The notes: generated by a model not told the origin, from the letters alone. Positions 9,181 through 16,526 are shown, counted from the stretch's first letter. The stretch: 53,677 nucleotides of DNA from Gallibacter sp963558965 (GCA_963558965.1 CAUWIT010000015.1:1-53677); one strand, 5' to 3'. Program-made: numbers and translations.

Positions 9181-9224
9181 TTTTTGTACCTCCATAACAC
9201 AAGTTTCATTTGTCTATCTTATTT

Positions 9225-9263
9225 ATTTTACTATATATTGTGGTCAGCTACAATATATACCAT
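9225..9263 (-). promoter_or_regulatory. nrdR promoter overlapped by two NrdR-box-like repeats
   Basis: A minus-strand promoter can be read as -35 TTGTAG (9248-9253), 17 bp, -10 TAAAAT (9225-9230). A perfect 10-bp inverted repeat, TATATATTGT (9232-9241) and ACAATATATA (9250-9259), covers the spacer and the -35. The 16-mer at 9228-9243 fits the NrdR-box pattern acaCwAtATaTwGtgt well. The second copy, with its core at 9251-9260, fits less well because its last core base is C instead of G. The copies are 20 bp apart, about two helical turns. Confidence 0.55.
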
Positions 9264-9304
9264 AAAAAAAAGGATTACAGTTTTATCACTTAAACCTGTA
9301 ATCC
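9264..9304 (-). terminator. Rho-independent terminator of the FKBP lipoprotein gene
   Basis: Minus-strand hairpin with perfect 9-bp arms GGATTACAG and CTGTAATCC, immediately followed by eight T residues. It lies 37 nt beyond the stop of the lipoprotein gene. Confidence 0.88.
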
Positions 9305-9340
9305 CTTGAAATATTAAGTTTTTTCTATTTTTTTTATAAC

Positions 9341-10474
9341 TTATTTAGAAGATTTCTTTGATGATTTTTTAGTTGTTTTAGTTGACTTTTCCTTGCCGTT
9401 TTTTACGATCCATTTCTGCACTTTATCTTTTAGTGCTGCTTCTTTTATTGAATCCTTACCAACTACATCTTCATATGATTTACCGCTGTTTGCTTCCTCA
9501 AAAGAATCTTCAGTATATCCGTATGATTCCAATGTATCCTTGATAAACTGTTTGTATTCTTTTCTTGTAACTTTTATATCTTCTTTGTCAGCGATATAGT
9601 AAAGAACTAACTGTTCCTTAACCATAATTTTAGATAGCTCTTTAATCTGTTTGTTGAATGTATCTTCATCCATACCGAAGTTTGATTCAACAAATTCACT
9701 TAATTCCATATTGCTCTGTTTTGCATAATCTTCATAAGTAGATTTCATATCCTCGATAGCCTTATCTAGCTGTTCTTCAGGATATTTTTCTTTTTTATCG
9801 CTATCTTTTTTAATTTCACTATCTGAAACTATTTCATTCCAAATTGTTGTTCTCTGACTAGCTTCTGCTGATTCTTTCTTTTCAGCAAGTAGTTCTTTTT
9901 TTACAAGTTTCTTGTACTCAGCTACTGTATCAACATCGCTGTTTTCTTTTACAAACTCTTCGTCTAATTCAGGAATGGTAGATACTTCCTTTGAGTTTAC
10001 TGTTATAGAGAACACTGCTTTTTTGCCAGCAAGATCTTCAGAACTGTAGTTTTCTGGGAATGTCACTTTAACTTTTATTGTGCTTCCAACCTTAGCTCCT
10101 ATAATGCCATCTTCAAACCCATCGATCATTTTACCTGAACCAATAGTCAAATCAACATCGCTAGCTTCACCACCGTCAAACTTAGCACCGTTAATTGAAC
10201 CAACGTAATCGATATTTACAGTATCACCATCTTTTACTGTACCTTTTTTTACGTCCTTAGTTGTTTTTTTAGCTTCAAGTCTACTCTGTATTTCTTTGTT
10301 TACTTCTTTTGTTGTAACTTTTACAGAAATCGGTTCAACTGTTACACCCTTGTATTTTGCTACCTTGATATAATCAGAAAATTCTACTCCACTGTATGGA
10401 CTACCACATGAAGTTAAAGTAAACATAAGTGCAAAACATAAACCGATAGAAATTATAGATTTTAATTTTTTCAT
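9341..10474 (-). CDS. Secreted FKBP-type peptidyl-prolyl isomerase lipoprotein, trigger-factor-like
   Basis: Probable extracytoplasmic folding catalyst. A 22-residue signal sequence ends in the lipobox LTSC, making C23 the lipidated residue. An FKBP domain follows at about 75-155 (GDTVNIDYVGS, GEASDVDLTIGSG, FEDGIIGAKVGS, VTFPENY). The rest is a helical region like the C-terminal chaperone domain of trigger factor, and a lysine/serine tail ends the protein. The ribosome-binding domain of cytosolic trigger factor is absent. I start it at the ATG at 10474 (377 residues), where the signal peptide begins. An upstream in-frame ATG lies within the rplT terminator. It has its own promoter and terminator. 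PrsA is a functional parallel but of the parvulin fold. Confidence 0.85.
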   Translation of the reverse strand: MKKLKSIISIGLCFALMFTLTSCGSPYSGVEFSDYIKVAKYKGVTVEPISVKVTTKEVNKEIQSRLEAKKTTKDVKKGTVKDGDTVNIDYVGSINGAKFDGGEASDVDLTIGSGKMIDGFEDGIIGAKVGSTIKVKVTFPENYSSEDLAGKKAVFSITVNSKEVSTIPELDEEFVKENSDVDTVAEYKKLVKKELLAEKKESAEASQRTTIWNEIVSDSEIKKDSDKKEKYPEEQLDKAIEDMKSTYEDYAKQSNMELSEFVESNFGMDEDTFNKQIKELSKIMVKEQLVLYYIADKEDIKVTRKEYKQFIKDTLESYGYTEDSFEEANSGKSYEDVVGKDSIKEAALKDKVQKWIVKNGKEKSTKTTKKSSKKSSK

Positions 10475-10521
10475 ATTTAAACAATCTCCTATCATTACAT
10501 AAAATATACAATTACCACTAT

Positions 10522-10550
10522 AGTTTAACATATTTATACATTTATTACAA
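10522..10550 (-). promoter_or_regulatory. Promoter of the FKBP lipoprotein gene
   Basis: Minus-strand TTGTAA (10545-10550), 17 bp, TAAACT (10522-10527), with a TGT extension just before the -10. It lies between the rplT terminator and the lipoprotein start. Confidence 0.5.
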
Positions 10551-10582
10551 AGAATATGACTGCTTTGTGACATATTACTTAT

Positions 10583-10621
10583 AAAAAAAGAGTTGATAAA
10601 ATACATACCTTATCAACTCTT
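10583..10621 (-). terminator. Rho-independent terminator of infC-rpmI-rplT
   Basis: Minus-strand hairpin with perfect 12-bp arms (AAGAGTTGATAA and TTATCAACTCTT) around a 10-nt loop, followed by a T-run. It begins 23 nt after the rplT stop. Confidence 0.9.
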
Positions 10622-10644
10622 GAAATTTTATAGTGAAATTATTT

Positions 10645-11001
10645 CTATTTTAGTGCTGCTTTAGCTGTTTCGCATAGAACTGCAAATCCTTCAGCATCAT
10701 GAATAGCCATTTCAGAAAGCATTTTTCTGTTAATTTCAACTCCTGCAAGTTTTAGACCGTTCATTAGTCTGCTGTATGAAATATCGTTCATTCTTGCGCC
10801 TGCATTGATTCTAGCAATCCATAATCTTCTGTATTCTCTCTTCTTGTTCTTTCTACCGATGTATGCAGAACGTAGAGATCTCATAACTGCTGGGTTAGCA
10901 GCTTTGAATACTTTGCTCTTCTGTCCGTAAAATCCTTTTGCTTGTTTTAAAACTTTTTTATGTCTCTTATGTGCGTTTACACCTTTTTTAACTCTTGCCA
11001 T
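10645..11001 (-). CDS. rplT: Large-subunit ribosomal protein L20
   Basis: Binds 23S rRNA early in 50S assembly. The basic N-terminus (MARVKKGVNAHKRHKK) and the segment YGQKSKVFKAANPAVMRSLRSAY are typical of L20, and the 118-residue length is standard. It is the last gene of infC-rpmI-rplT, 17 nt after rpmI. In Bacillota L20 often represses its own operon by binding the leader, and a fitting leader precedes infC here. Confidence 0.98.
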   Translation of the reverse strand: MARVKKGVNAHKRHKKVLKQAKGFYGQKSKVFKAANPAVMRSLRSAYIGRKNKKREYRRLWIARINAGARMNDISYSRLMNGLKLAGVEINRKMLSEMAIHDAEGFAVLCETAKAALK

Positions 11002-11018
11002 TATTTCTTACCTCCTAC

Positions 11019-11219
11019 TTACTTGCTTAATACGTTTTTAATTCTCTTTAAATCTGCGCTTGTTAGTGTAGTAGCTTTTCTTAAGCCTCTTTTTCTCTTA
11101 GCAGTCTTCTTAGTAAGAATATGACCTTTGTATGCCTTATTTCTCTTAACTTTACCAGTTCCAGTTAATTTAAATCTTTTGCAAGCGCCTCTATGAGACT
11201 TCATTTTATTTTTTGCCAT
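11019..11219 (-). CDS. rpmI: Large-subunit ribosomal protein L35
   Basis: Small basic 50S protein of 66 residues, recognised by MKSHRGACKRFKLTGTGKVKR and the lysine/arginine-rich HILTKKTAKRKRGLRK stretch. It lies between infC and rplT, in the conserved order, 21 nt after infC. Confidence 0.98.
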   Translation of the reverse strand: MAKNKMKSHRGACKRFKLTGTGKVKRNKAYKGHILTKKTAKRKRGLRKATTLTSADLKRIKNVLSK

Positions 11220-11240
11220 CGTAATTTCCTCCTATAAAAT

Positions 11241-11759
11241 CTACTTTTTATCTGCCTTCGGTGTCAGTACCATTGTTAAACTTCTACCTTCGAATTTAGG
11301 TTTCTTTTCAACATCTGCAAATTCCTGACATACTTCAGCAAACTTCTCCATTACTTCGTGTCCACGAGCTTGATAGCCCATTTCTCTACCTCTAAATCTA
11401 AGACTAACTTTTACCTTGTCTCCATCTTTTAAGAACTTAGAAGCTGTTTTACCTTTTACCTGAATATCATGTTCTTCAATAAAAGTGCTCAATCTGATTT
11501 CTTTAACCTGATTGTTCTTCTGTTTTTTCTTAGCTTCTTTTTCTCTTTTCTGAAGCTCGTAACGGTATTTACCGTAGTCCAGAATTTTGCAAACTGGTGG
11601 TTTAGCATTTGGTGAAATATTTACAAGATCAAGATTTCTCTCTTCAGCAGCTTTTAGCGCTTCTTCTCTTGACATAATACCAAGCTGTTCACCATCTTGA
11701 CTGATTACTCTGAATTCCTTACCACGAATCTCTTCGTTAATTAAAGTTTCTTTACTAAT
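11241..11759 (-). CDS. infC: Translation initiation factor IF-3
   Basis: Binds the 30S subunit and enforces correct start-codon choice. I place the start at an ATT codon at 11757-11759 (172 residues). AGGAGGTG lies seven bases upstream of it, while the in-frame ATG at 11783 is upstream of that ribosome site. A non-AUG start is a well-known feature of infC and makes the gene sensitive to its own product. The N-domain (NEEIRGKEFRVISQDGEQLG) and C-domain (KEIRLSTFIEEHDIQVK) motifs are clear. It is the first gene of infC-rpmI-rplT, behind a structured leader with a terminator. Confidence 0.95.
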   Translation of the reverse strand: MSKETLINEEIRGKEFRVISQDGEQLGIMSREEALKAAEERNLDLVNISPNAKPPVCKILDYGKYRYELQKREKEAKKKQKNNQVKEIRLSTFIEEHDIQVKGKTASKFLKDGDKVKVSLRFRGREMGYQARGHEVMEKFAEVCQEFADVEKKPKFEGRSLTMVLTPKADKK

Positions 11760-11902
11760 GGTATTGCACCTCCTCAAAAGCAATAAAAAAGCGGATGAAA
11801 ATCATCCGCCATAAACAATACACTATTGTGTAATTCTCAAATCTATTAACCCTAGCAGCTTTGCCATTAAGGTGAGAAGCGGATAACTTCTTCTTCAAAC
11901 AC
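11760..11902 (-). ncRNA. infC operon leader, L20-type attenuator
   Basis: A leader of about 143 nt runs from the predicted start of transcription to infC. Its 5' part can form a stem with AAGGTG (near 11900) and CACCTT (near 11870). A second hairpin, ACAATA with TATTGT, follows. An intrinsic terminator then sits just before the ribosome site: arms GCGGATGA (minus strand, from 11809) and TCATCCGC, followed by six T. ATCCGC in the first stem (plus-strand complement at 11879-11884) can pair with GCGGAT of the terminator, offering an antiterminator. Position and layout match the known L20 leader family of Bacillota. I did not fit it to a covariance model. Confidence 0.75.
11785..11809 (-). terminator. 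Attenuator hairpin in the infC leader
   Basis: Minus-strand hairpin with perfect 8-bp arms, a 3-nt loop and a run of six T. It ends about 11 nt before the infC ribosome site, so it must be bypassed for infC, rpmI and rplT to be expressed. Confidence 0.85.
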
Positions 11903-11908
11903 CTTCAT

Positions 11909-11937
11909 ATGATAACATCATCTAGCTAAGTTGTCAA
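11909..11937 (-). promoter_or_regulatory. Promoter of the infC operon
   Basis: Consensus -35 TTGACA (11932-11937) and -10 TATCAT (11909-11914) with a 17-bp spacer, on the minus strand. The -35 begins 19 nt beyond the end of the small reading frame at 11956-12036. Confidence 0.85.
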
Positions 11938-11955
11938 TAGCCAAATAATATTTTT

Positions 11956-12036
11956 TTAACTCTTTGTAATCTTGTAATAAATATACAGGGACAGTAAAAA
12001 AGTAACTGCCGATATAATTACTGAAAATGTATCCAT
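11956..12036 (-). CDS. Possible 26-residue single-span membrane peptide
   Basis: A short reading frame, ATG to TAA, encodes MDTFSVIISAVTFLLS, then LYIYY, then the basic tail KITKS. About 18 continuous hydrophobic residues followed by a lysine tail resemble the small hydrophobic peptides of type I toxin-antitoxin loci and the holin-like toxins of Bacillota, but I cannot assign it to a family. No good ribosome site lies just before the ATG. A strong one (AAAGGAGG) is about 48 nt upstream, with a hairpin in between. It occupies the gap between mrp and the infC promoter. It could be a chance frame; conservation would decide. Confidence 0.35.
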   Translation of the reverse strand: MDTFSVIISAVTFLLSLYIYYKITKS

Positions 12037-12051
12037 ATCATTAATTTAAGC

Positions 12052-12090
12052 CTAAGCTAAACTTTGCAAAACCTTAGCTTAGTACCTCCT
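12052..12090 (-). promoter_or_regulatory. Hairpin directly behind an unattached AGGAGG site
   Basis: On the minus strand AGGAGG (12085-12090) is followed two bases later by a hairpin with perfect 9-bp arms, CTAAGCTAA and TTAGCTTAG, and a 13-nt loop. No start codon with a sustained frame follows the AGGAGG at normal distance. The hairpin lies between this site and the 26-codon frame, and may control access of ribosomes to it. Confidence 0.45.
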
Positions 12091-12121
12091 TTGTAAATCA
12101 CTTTAAAATCGTATTAAATAT

Positions 12122-12153
12122 GTAAAAATAGCACCTAATCAAAGATGCTATTT
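12122..12153 (-). terminator. Terminator after mrp
   Basis: Minus-strand arms AAATAGCA and TGCTATTT around a 12-nt loop, then a short T-run, starting 15 nt after the mrp stop. Confidence 0.65.
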
Positions 12154-12168
12154 CAAAATACTATTTAA

Positions 12169-13005
12169 TTAGTCCTGTGGTAACATTTCAATTAGATTTG
12201 CAGCAATCTTTTCTAACCAGTTGCCTTCAAATCTTTCGATTTCTCCTGCATCGCAAAGTTCAGCTAATTTAGGAGTTACAGGAATTTTTCCTAGTACTTC
12301 AATGCCTTTTTCTTTAGCTAATTCATCAATATTGCTTTCGCCAAAGACATTGATCTTTTTACCACAGTCTGGGCATTCTAAATAGCTCATGTTTTCAACA
12401 ATACCTAGAACTGGAATATTCATCATTTCAGCCATATTTACAGCTTTTTCAACAATCATAGATACAAGATCCTGAGGTGAAGTTACGATGATAATACCAT
12501 CAACTGGCAATGACTGGAATACTGTTAGAGGAACATCACCTGTTCCTGGAGGCATATCAACAAACATGTAGTCAACATCTCCCCACATAACATCAGTCCA
12601 GAACTGTTCAACAACACCACCGATAACAGGTCCTCTCCAAATAACTGGATCAGTTGGATTTTCAAGAATTAAGTTAGTTGAAACCATCTTGATACCTGTT
12701 GCTGATACAGCTGGGAACATACCTTCGTCATTTGCTGCTAGCTGACCTTCAATACCAAACATCTTAGGAATTGATGGTCCTGTAATATCTGCGTCTAAAA
12801 TAGCTGTATTGTATTCGCATCTGTTTGAGATAACTGATGATAAACCAGTAACTAGAGATTTACCTACGCCACCTTTACCACTAACAACAGCGATAACTTT
12901 TTTAATATTACTGTTTTTATGTGGTGCCTTTAGGAATGACTTTGGATCTCTTTCTGCACAATTTTCGCTGCAATTGCTGCAATCATGATTACACTGTTCA
13001 CTCAT
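12169..13005 (-). CDS. mrp: Mrp/NBP35-type Fe-S cluster carrier ATPase
   Basis: P-loop ATPase thought to bind and transfer [4Fe-4S] clusters to apo-proteins. The deviant Walker A is SGKGGVGKS at about residues 42-50, and VDMPPGTGD at about 148-156 is diagnostic of the family. A C-terminal pair CPDCGK lies near residue 213. The N-terminus carries C5, C9, C12 and C16 (CNHDCSNCSENC), a short cysteine-rich extension like that of NBP35 rather than the DUF59 domain of Proteobacterial Mrp. The gene has its own promoter and terminator and looks monocistronic. Confidence 0.93.
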   Translation of the reverse strand: MSEQCNHDCSNCSENCAERDPKSFLKAPHKNSNIKKVIAVVSGKGGVGKSLVTGLSSVISNRCEYNTAILDADITGPSIPKMFGIEGQLAANDEGMFPAVSATGIKMVSTNLILENPTDPVIWRGPVIGGVVEQFWTDVMWGDVDYMFVDMPPGTGDVPLTVFQSLPVDGIIIVTSPQDLVSMIVEKAVNMAEMMNIPVLGIVENMSYLECPDCGKKINVFGESNIDELAKEKGIEVLGKIPVTPKLAELCDAGEIERFEGNWLEKIAANLIEMLPQD

Positions 13006-13054
13006 AATATTTAACTCCTTATATATAATTAATTTATCTATTTACCATTAAATA

Positions 13055-13083
13055 AGTATAATACTTTAAAATCTTTACGTCAA
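13055..13083 (-). promoter_or_regulatory. Promoter of mrp
   Basis: Minus-strand TTGACG (13078-13083), 17 bp, TATACT (13055-13060). The leader to the mrp ATG is about 43 nt and includes AAGGAG. Confidence 0.8.
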
Positions 13084-13109
13084 TAGTTTTCATCATATGC
13101 CAATTACAA

Positions 13110-13724
13110 TTAATTAGGACCATTATAATTTTTCACATCACTTTTAAATTTTAGCCATTGTTCTTCATGTTCCATAAAAAACTTTGGACAATTTTTGCCA
13201 GTAATATCACCATGTCTTATTACATTGTCCCTAGATATATTAAACTGATCACATAACCAAGCTGTCAATTTTACTGTCGAATTATATGATGCAACAGTAA
13301 ACTGACCAGAGCTATCTGGATGACATACTTCAATACTTATAGTGTCATTGTTTCTCCAATTTGAAGCCGCTGACTTCATATATAACGGAACACACTGAAT
13401 AATTTCACCATCTATACCAACAATAAAATGTGAATTTACATCTGTCTGTGGCTGGGCGAAATAATCCCTATTTTGTTTAGCTGTTGAACCAGGGTTTGCT
13501 GTATAGTGTATAACAATATCCTTTACCCTTCCCATATTATTTTCATCTTCAAAATCATTGTAAATCAAATCTTGAATTATCCAATTTGGCATATCCTCTG
13601 CATGTAAAACAGGCTGTCTAAAACACGAAATATACAAAATCCCCAAAATCACAAGTAGTATAAAAATACTCTTACGTAATTTTTTTCCTTTTTTTCTACT
13701 AGATCTTAACATCATATTACTCAT
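13110..13724 (-). CDS. Membrane-anchored N-acetylmuramoyl-L-alanine amidase
   Basis: Predicted to cut the bond between muramic acid and the L-alanine of peptidoglycan stems. One membrane helix (about residues 20-36) follows a basic N-terminus and places the rest outside the cell. The Amidase_2 fold shows zinc-ligand motifs VIHYTAN (about 66-72) and RHGDITGKNCPKFF (about 164-177). I start it at the ATG at 13724 (204 residues), because GGAGG lies five bases before it and overlaps the codons of the earlier in-frame ATG. It lies downstream of the VanS-like kinase, with a terminator-like hairpin between them, so it may be only partly cotranscribed with it. Confidence 0.88.
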   Translation of the reverse strand: MSNMMLRSSRKKGKKLRKSIFILLVILGILYISCFRQPVLHAEDMPNWIIQDLIYNDFEDENNMGRVKDIVIHYTANPGSTAKQNRDYFAQPQTDVNSHFIVGIDGEIIQCVPLYMKSAASNWRNNDTISIEVCHPDSSGQFTVASYNSTVKLTAWLCDQFNISRDNVIRHGDITGKNCPKFFMEHEEQWLKFKSDVKNYNGPN

Positions 13725-13737
13725 AAAAACCTCCAAT

Positions 13738-13782
13738 TAAAAATTCTGCCTTTTACAAGTAATACCTTATCAAAGACAGAAT
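13738..13782 (-). terminator. Terminator or attenuator between the sensor kinase and the amidase
   Basis: Minus-strand 11-bp stem, ATTCTGTCTTT with AAAGGCAGAAT (one G-T pair), an 18-nt loop, then TTTTT. It ends just before the amidase ribosome site, so it can act as terminator for the kinase operon or as a leader attenuator for the amidase. Confidence 0.6.
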
Positions 13783-13846
13783 CTAATTGTTTTCGTTTTA
13801 TATGCAGTAATTATTAAAATTTTCCAATATAATTCTTACGATTTTC

Positions 13847-14935
13847 TTACATTGGTTTTTGTGGAATATTTACTATCATTGCTATTGTTCCATTTTCACT
13901 TTGCGCTTCTATAGAGCCATTGTGTAACTCTACAATTTGCTTACTTATAGCTAATCCTAGCCCTGCACCACCTTTAGATGTTCCTCTAGATGAATCTAAT
14001 CTGTAAAACTGTTCAAATAACCTATCAAGTTTTTCTTTAGGAATGTCATTTCCTTTGTTTGTAAATTTTATGCTAAATCCACTTTCATTTTCCTCAACAA
14101 ATATGTCTATAGTACTACTTTCAAAACTGTATGCAATGGCATTTTTAAGTAGATTATCAAATACCCTTTGCAGTTTATCCACGTCGCACATTATATTGGA
14201 TTTTTCTTTCATATGAAGATTACAACTTAAGTTTTTCTCATTTAACATAGGTTTAAATTCAAAAATCAATTGTTCCAAAAGAAGTTTTAAATCAACTGAA
14301 CTATATTCTAAAGTAATTTTGGATAAATTAAATCTTGTTATTTCGAAAAACTCATTTATAAGTTCTTCCAATCTCTCTGACTTATCATAAGCGATAGATA
14401 AGTATTTATCTCTTAATTCTTCTGATATTTCTTTTTCATCTCTTAACAATGATAAATATCCCATAACAGAAGTTAAAGGAGTTTTTAAATCATGTGCCAA
14501 ATAAACAACCAAATCATTTTTTCGTTGCTCAGCTTCTTTTGCTATACGCTCATTTGCTTGTATGGAGAACTTAATACTGTTTAACTTTTGCTCAAGTTCT
14601 GGTAAATCCTTGTTAACAACGATTACTTCATCATCCTTTTTTGTTATCATTTCAACCGCTTCTGATAAATCATTTATGTATACATAGCTTTTTTTAATAA
14701 CAAATTTTAAAATAAGTGCTATTCCTACAAAAATATATACGGCTGCTAAAAAAGGTAGTGTTGCCTTAACAAATTGTGCAAAGCGATAAACCAAGTCATT
14801 CTCCATATAAACATTATTCATGTATATTCCTTTGAAAAACATAAAAAATGCTAGTCCCACTAATATGTAAATTGCAAAAGATATGCATGCTAATATGTAA
14901 TTTTTCTTGTAGAGCTTCTCTATATTATTTTTCAA
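13847..14935 (-). CDS. VanS-like sensor histidine kinase
   Basis: Two membrane helices (about residues 14-36 and 58-80) flank a short outside loop of some 20 residues, so the sensing region is small. The dimerisation/phosphoacceptor helix reads YLAHDLKTPLTSVMGYLSLL, with H148. The ATPase domain has the N-box DNLLKNAIAYS (N265) and G2 box GGAGLGLA at 322-329. The wording around the H-box and N-box is that of the VanS branch. It overlaps the regulator stop by 11 nt. No vanH, vanA/B-type ligase, vanX or vanY is in the window, so the stimulus and targets are unknown; the following amidase is a candidate target. Confidence 0.9.
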   Translation of the reverse strand: MKNNIEKLYKKNYILACISFAIYILVGLAFFMFFKGIYMNNVYMENDLVYRFAQFVKATLPFLAAVYIFVGIALILKFVIKKSYVYINDLSEAVEMITKKDDEVIVVNKDLPELEQKLNSIKFSIQANERIAKEAEQRKNDLVVYLAHDLKTPLTSVMGYLSLLRDEKEISEELRDKYLSIAYDKSERLEELINEFFEITRFNLSKITLEYSSVDLKLLLEQLIFEFKPMLNEKNLSCNLHMKEKSNIMCDVDKLQRVFDNLLKNAIAYSFESSTIDIFVEENESGFSIKFTNKGNDIPKEKLDRLFEQFYRLDSSRGTSKGGAGLGLAISKQIVELHNGSIEAQSENGTIAMIVNIPQKPM

Positions 14936-15635
14936 TTTTATATCCTACTCCCCAAACTGTTTTTATAAACCTTGGATTTTTGTGCGGTTCCTTTAATTTT
15001 TCTCTTAATCTACCTATATGTGCCATTACAGTATTATTATTGTTTTCAAAATATGCTTCTTTCCAAACTTCTTTGAATAGTTGCTCTGAAGAAACTACTC
15101 CGCCTTCACTAGCGCATAAGTACCACAGTATATCAAATTCTATAGGCGTTAAGTTAATAACTTCTCCAAAAAGTTTGCATTCATGATTTTTTTTGTTTAT
15201 ATAAAGACCACGTATGTCATATTCTAAAACTTCCTTTTCTATGGCATCTTCTGAAATATTATTGTATTTCTTATATCTCCTTAGCTGAGTCTTTACTCTG
15301 GCTACAACTTCAAGAGGATTAAAAGGTTTAGTTATATAATCATCTGCGCCTATAGTTAGCCCCATAATTTTATCAGCATCTTCAACTTTGGCTGTAAGCA
15401 TTATAATTGGAAAATAATAGTTTTCTCTTATATGCTTACAAATAGTAAATCCGTCAACATCTGGAAGCATAACATCTAATATAGCCAGGTCAAAATTCTC
15501 ATTATCTATGGCTTTTACAGCCTCTAAGCCATTATAAAACTTTGAAATTTCATAACCGTCATTCTTTAAATAAAGTTCCAATAAATCTGCTATTTCCTTT
15601 TCATCATCTACGATTAAAATCTTACTTGTCTTCAT
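14925..15635 (-). CDS. VanR-like response regulator, OmpR family
   Basis: DNA-binding regulator paired with the adjacent kinase. The receiver domain has the acidic pair D10-D11, phosphoacceptor D54 (LDVMLPDVDG) and the conserved lysine in ITKPFNPLEVVARV. The C-terminal winged helix runs from about residue 140 (NLTPIEFDILWYL, NNTVMAHIGRLREKL, WGVGYKIE). I prefer the ATG at 15635 (236 residues), because receiver domains begin with KILIVDDE. The longer frame would lie inside the upstream gene without a good ribosome site. Its start overlaps the end of the YitT-type gene by 14 nt. Confidence 0.92.
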   Translation of the reverse strand: MKTSKILIVDDEKEIADLLELYLKNDGYEISKFYNGLEAVKAIDNENFDLAILDVMLPDVDGFTICKHIRENYYFPIIMLTAKVEDADKIMGLTIGADDYITKPFNPLEVVARVKTQLRRYKKYNNISEDAIEKEVLEYDIRGLYINKKNHECKLFGEVINLTPIEFDILWYLCASEGGVVSSEQLFKEVWKEAYFENNNNTVMAHIGRLREKLKEPHKNPRFIKTVWGVGYKIEK

Positions 15636-16524
15636 GAATATCTTTAAATCCTTTTCCATTAGCCCATACATTTTCAACTTTTATAAGTGATACAAATGCT
15701 GTTGGATCTATTTCTGCAAGCTTTCTCTTTAGCAATATGCTTTCGCGAGGTGAACAAAATACTCTGATTTTTGTATAACGTTCTCTTGTGTATTCTCCTA
15801 TTACTTTTTCAGTTGTTGCGCCACGTTCCATATCATCCATAACATAACTTATAATTTGTTCGGCCATATCTTTAGTAATAATTTCGACTTGTACAACTTT
15901 CGCTTCAAAACCAAACAAAGTTACATCTATAGTTTTTGAAATAATAGCTTGAGTTATAAGTGCATACAAAGCGATATTTCTACCGAATATCAATGCGGAA
16001 ATAATTATAATGCTCGCATCGATGGCTACCATTATCTTGCCTTGAGCTACTTGGGGTAAAAGTTTTTTTCTAATTATTTTTGCAATAGCATCTGTTCCGC
16101 TAAAACAGTATCCACGCCAAATTACTATACCGCTACAGATACCTGAAAAAACGCCACAAAATACAGCAGCTAACAATATATCCTTTTCTTCAAGCAACTG
16201 AAAATCCAGTTTTTCCCACATCAACATTACTGTAGGATACATAACTGTTAAAAGCAATGTTTTCTTCGCTTCTCCAAATCCTAAAATCAAAGTTAGGGTT
16301 ATTACAATTGCAAAGGATGCTATATAGTAAATTACTGAGAAATTTAAAGGTATATAATATTGTAAAATACGCACTATACCAGTTAACCCACCAGATGTTA
16401 ATCCATTTGGCAACATTACCGCCACAGTAGAAAAAGTACCTGCTGCACAAGCCAAAAACAAAAGTATAAAATCTAAAGTAAATAATCTAACTTTCTTTTT
16501 ATCGATTTTTTTATTTAATTCCAT
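15622..16524 (-). CDS. YitT family membrane protein with DUF2179 domain
   Basis: A protein of 300 residues with about five or six membrane segments in the first 200 and a soluble C-terminal DUF2179-type domain (VEIITKDMAEQIISYVMDD, ERYTKIRVFCSPRE). The family start is recognisable in LPNGLTSGGLTGI. Its function is not established; members are suspected transporters. It sits between the methyltransferase (2-nt gap) and the response regulator (14-nt overlap), so it is probably cotranscribed with the VanRS-like pair. Confidence 0.87.
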   Translation of the reverse strand: MELNKKIDKKKVRLFTLDFILLFLACAAGTFSTVAVMLPNGLTSGGLTGIVRILQYYIPLNFSVIYYIASFAIVITLTLILGFGEAKKTLLLTVMYPTVMLMWEKLDFQLLEEKDILLAAVFCGVFSGICSGIVIWRGYCFSGTDAIAKIIRKKLLPQVAQGKIMVAIDASIIIISALIFGRNIALYALITQAIISKTIDVTLFGFEAKVVQVEIITKDMAEQIISYVMDDMERGATTEKVIGEYTRERYTKIRVFCSPRESILLKRKLAEIDPTAFVSLIKVENVWANGKGFKDIHEDK

Positions 16525-16526
16525 CT

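Noticed and set aside
10475..10606. N-terminal extension of the FKBP lipoprotein gene to an upstream ATG
   Set aside because: The extra codons run through the rplT terminator and the gene's own promoter, and would bury the signal peptide.
11760..11783. ATG start for infC eight codons before the ATT
   Set aside because: The frame would translate the AGGAGG ribosome site itself; the ATT is at the proper distance and is the family norm.
13847..15635. A vancomycin-resistance locus
   Set aside because: Only VanRS-like regulators are present; no vanH, ligase, vanX or vanY homologue is in the window.
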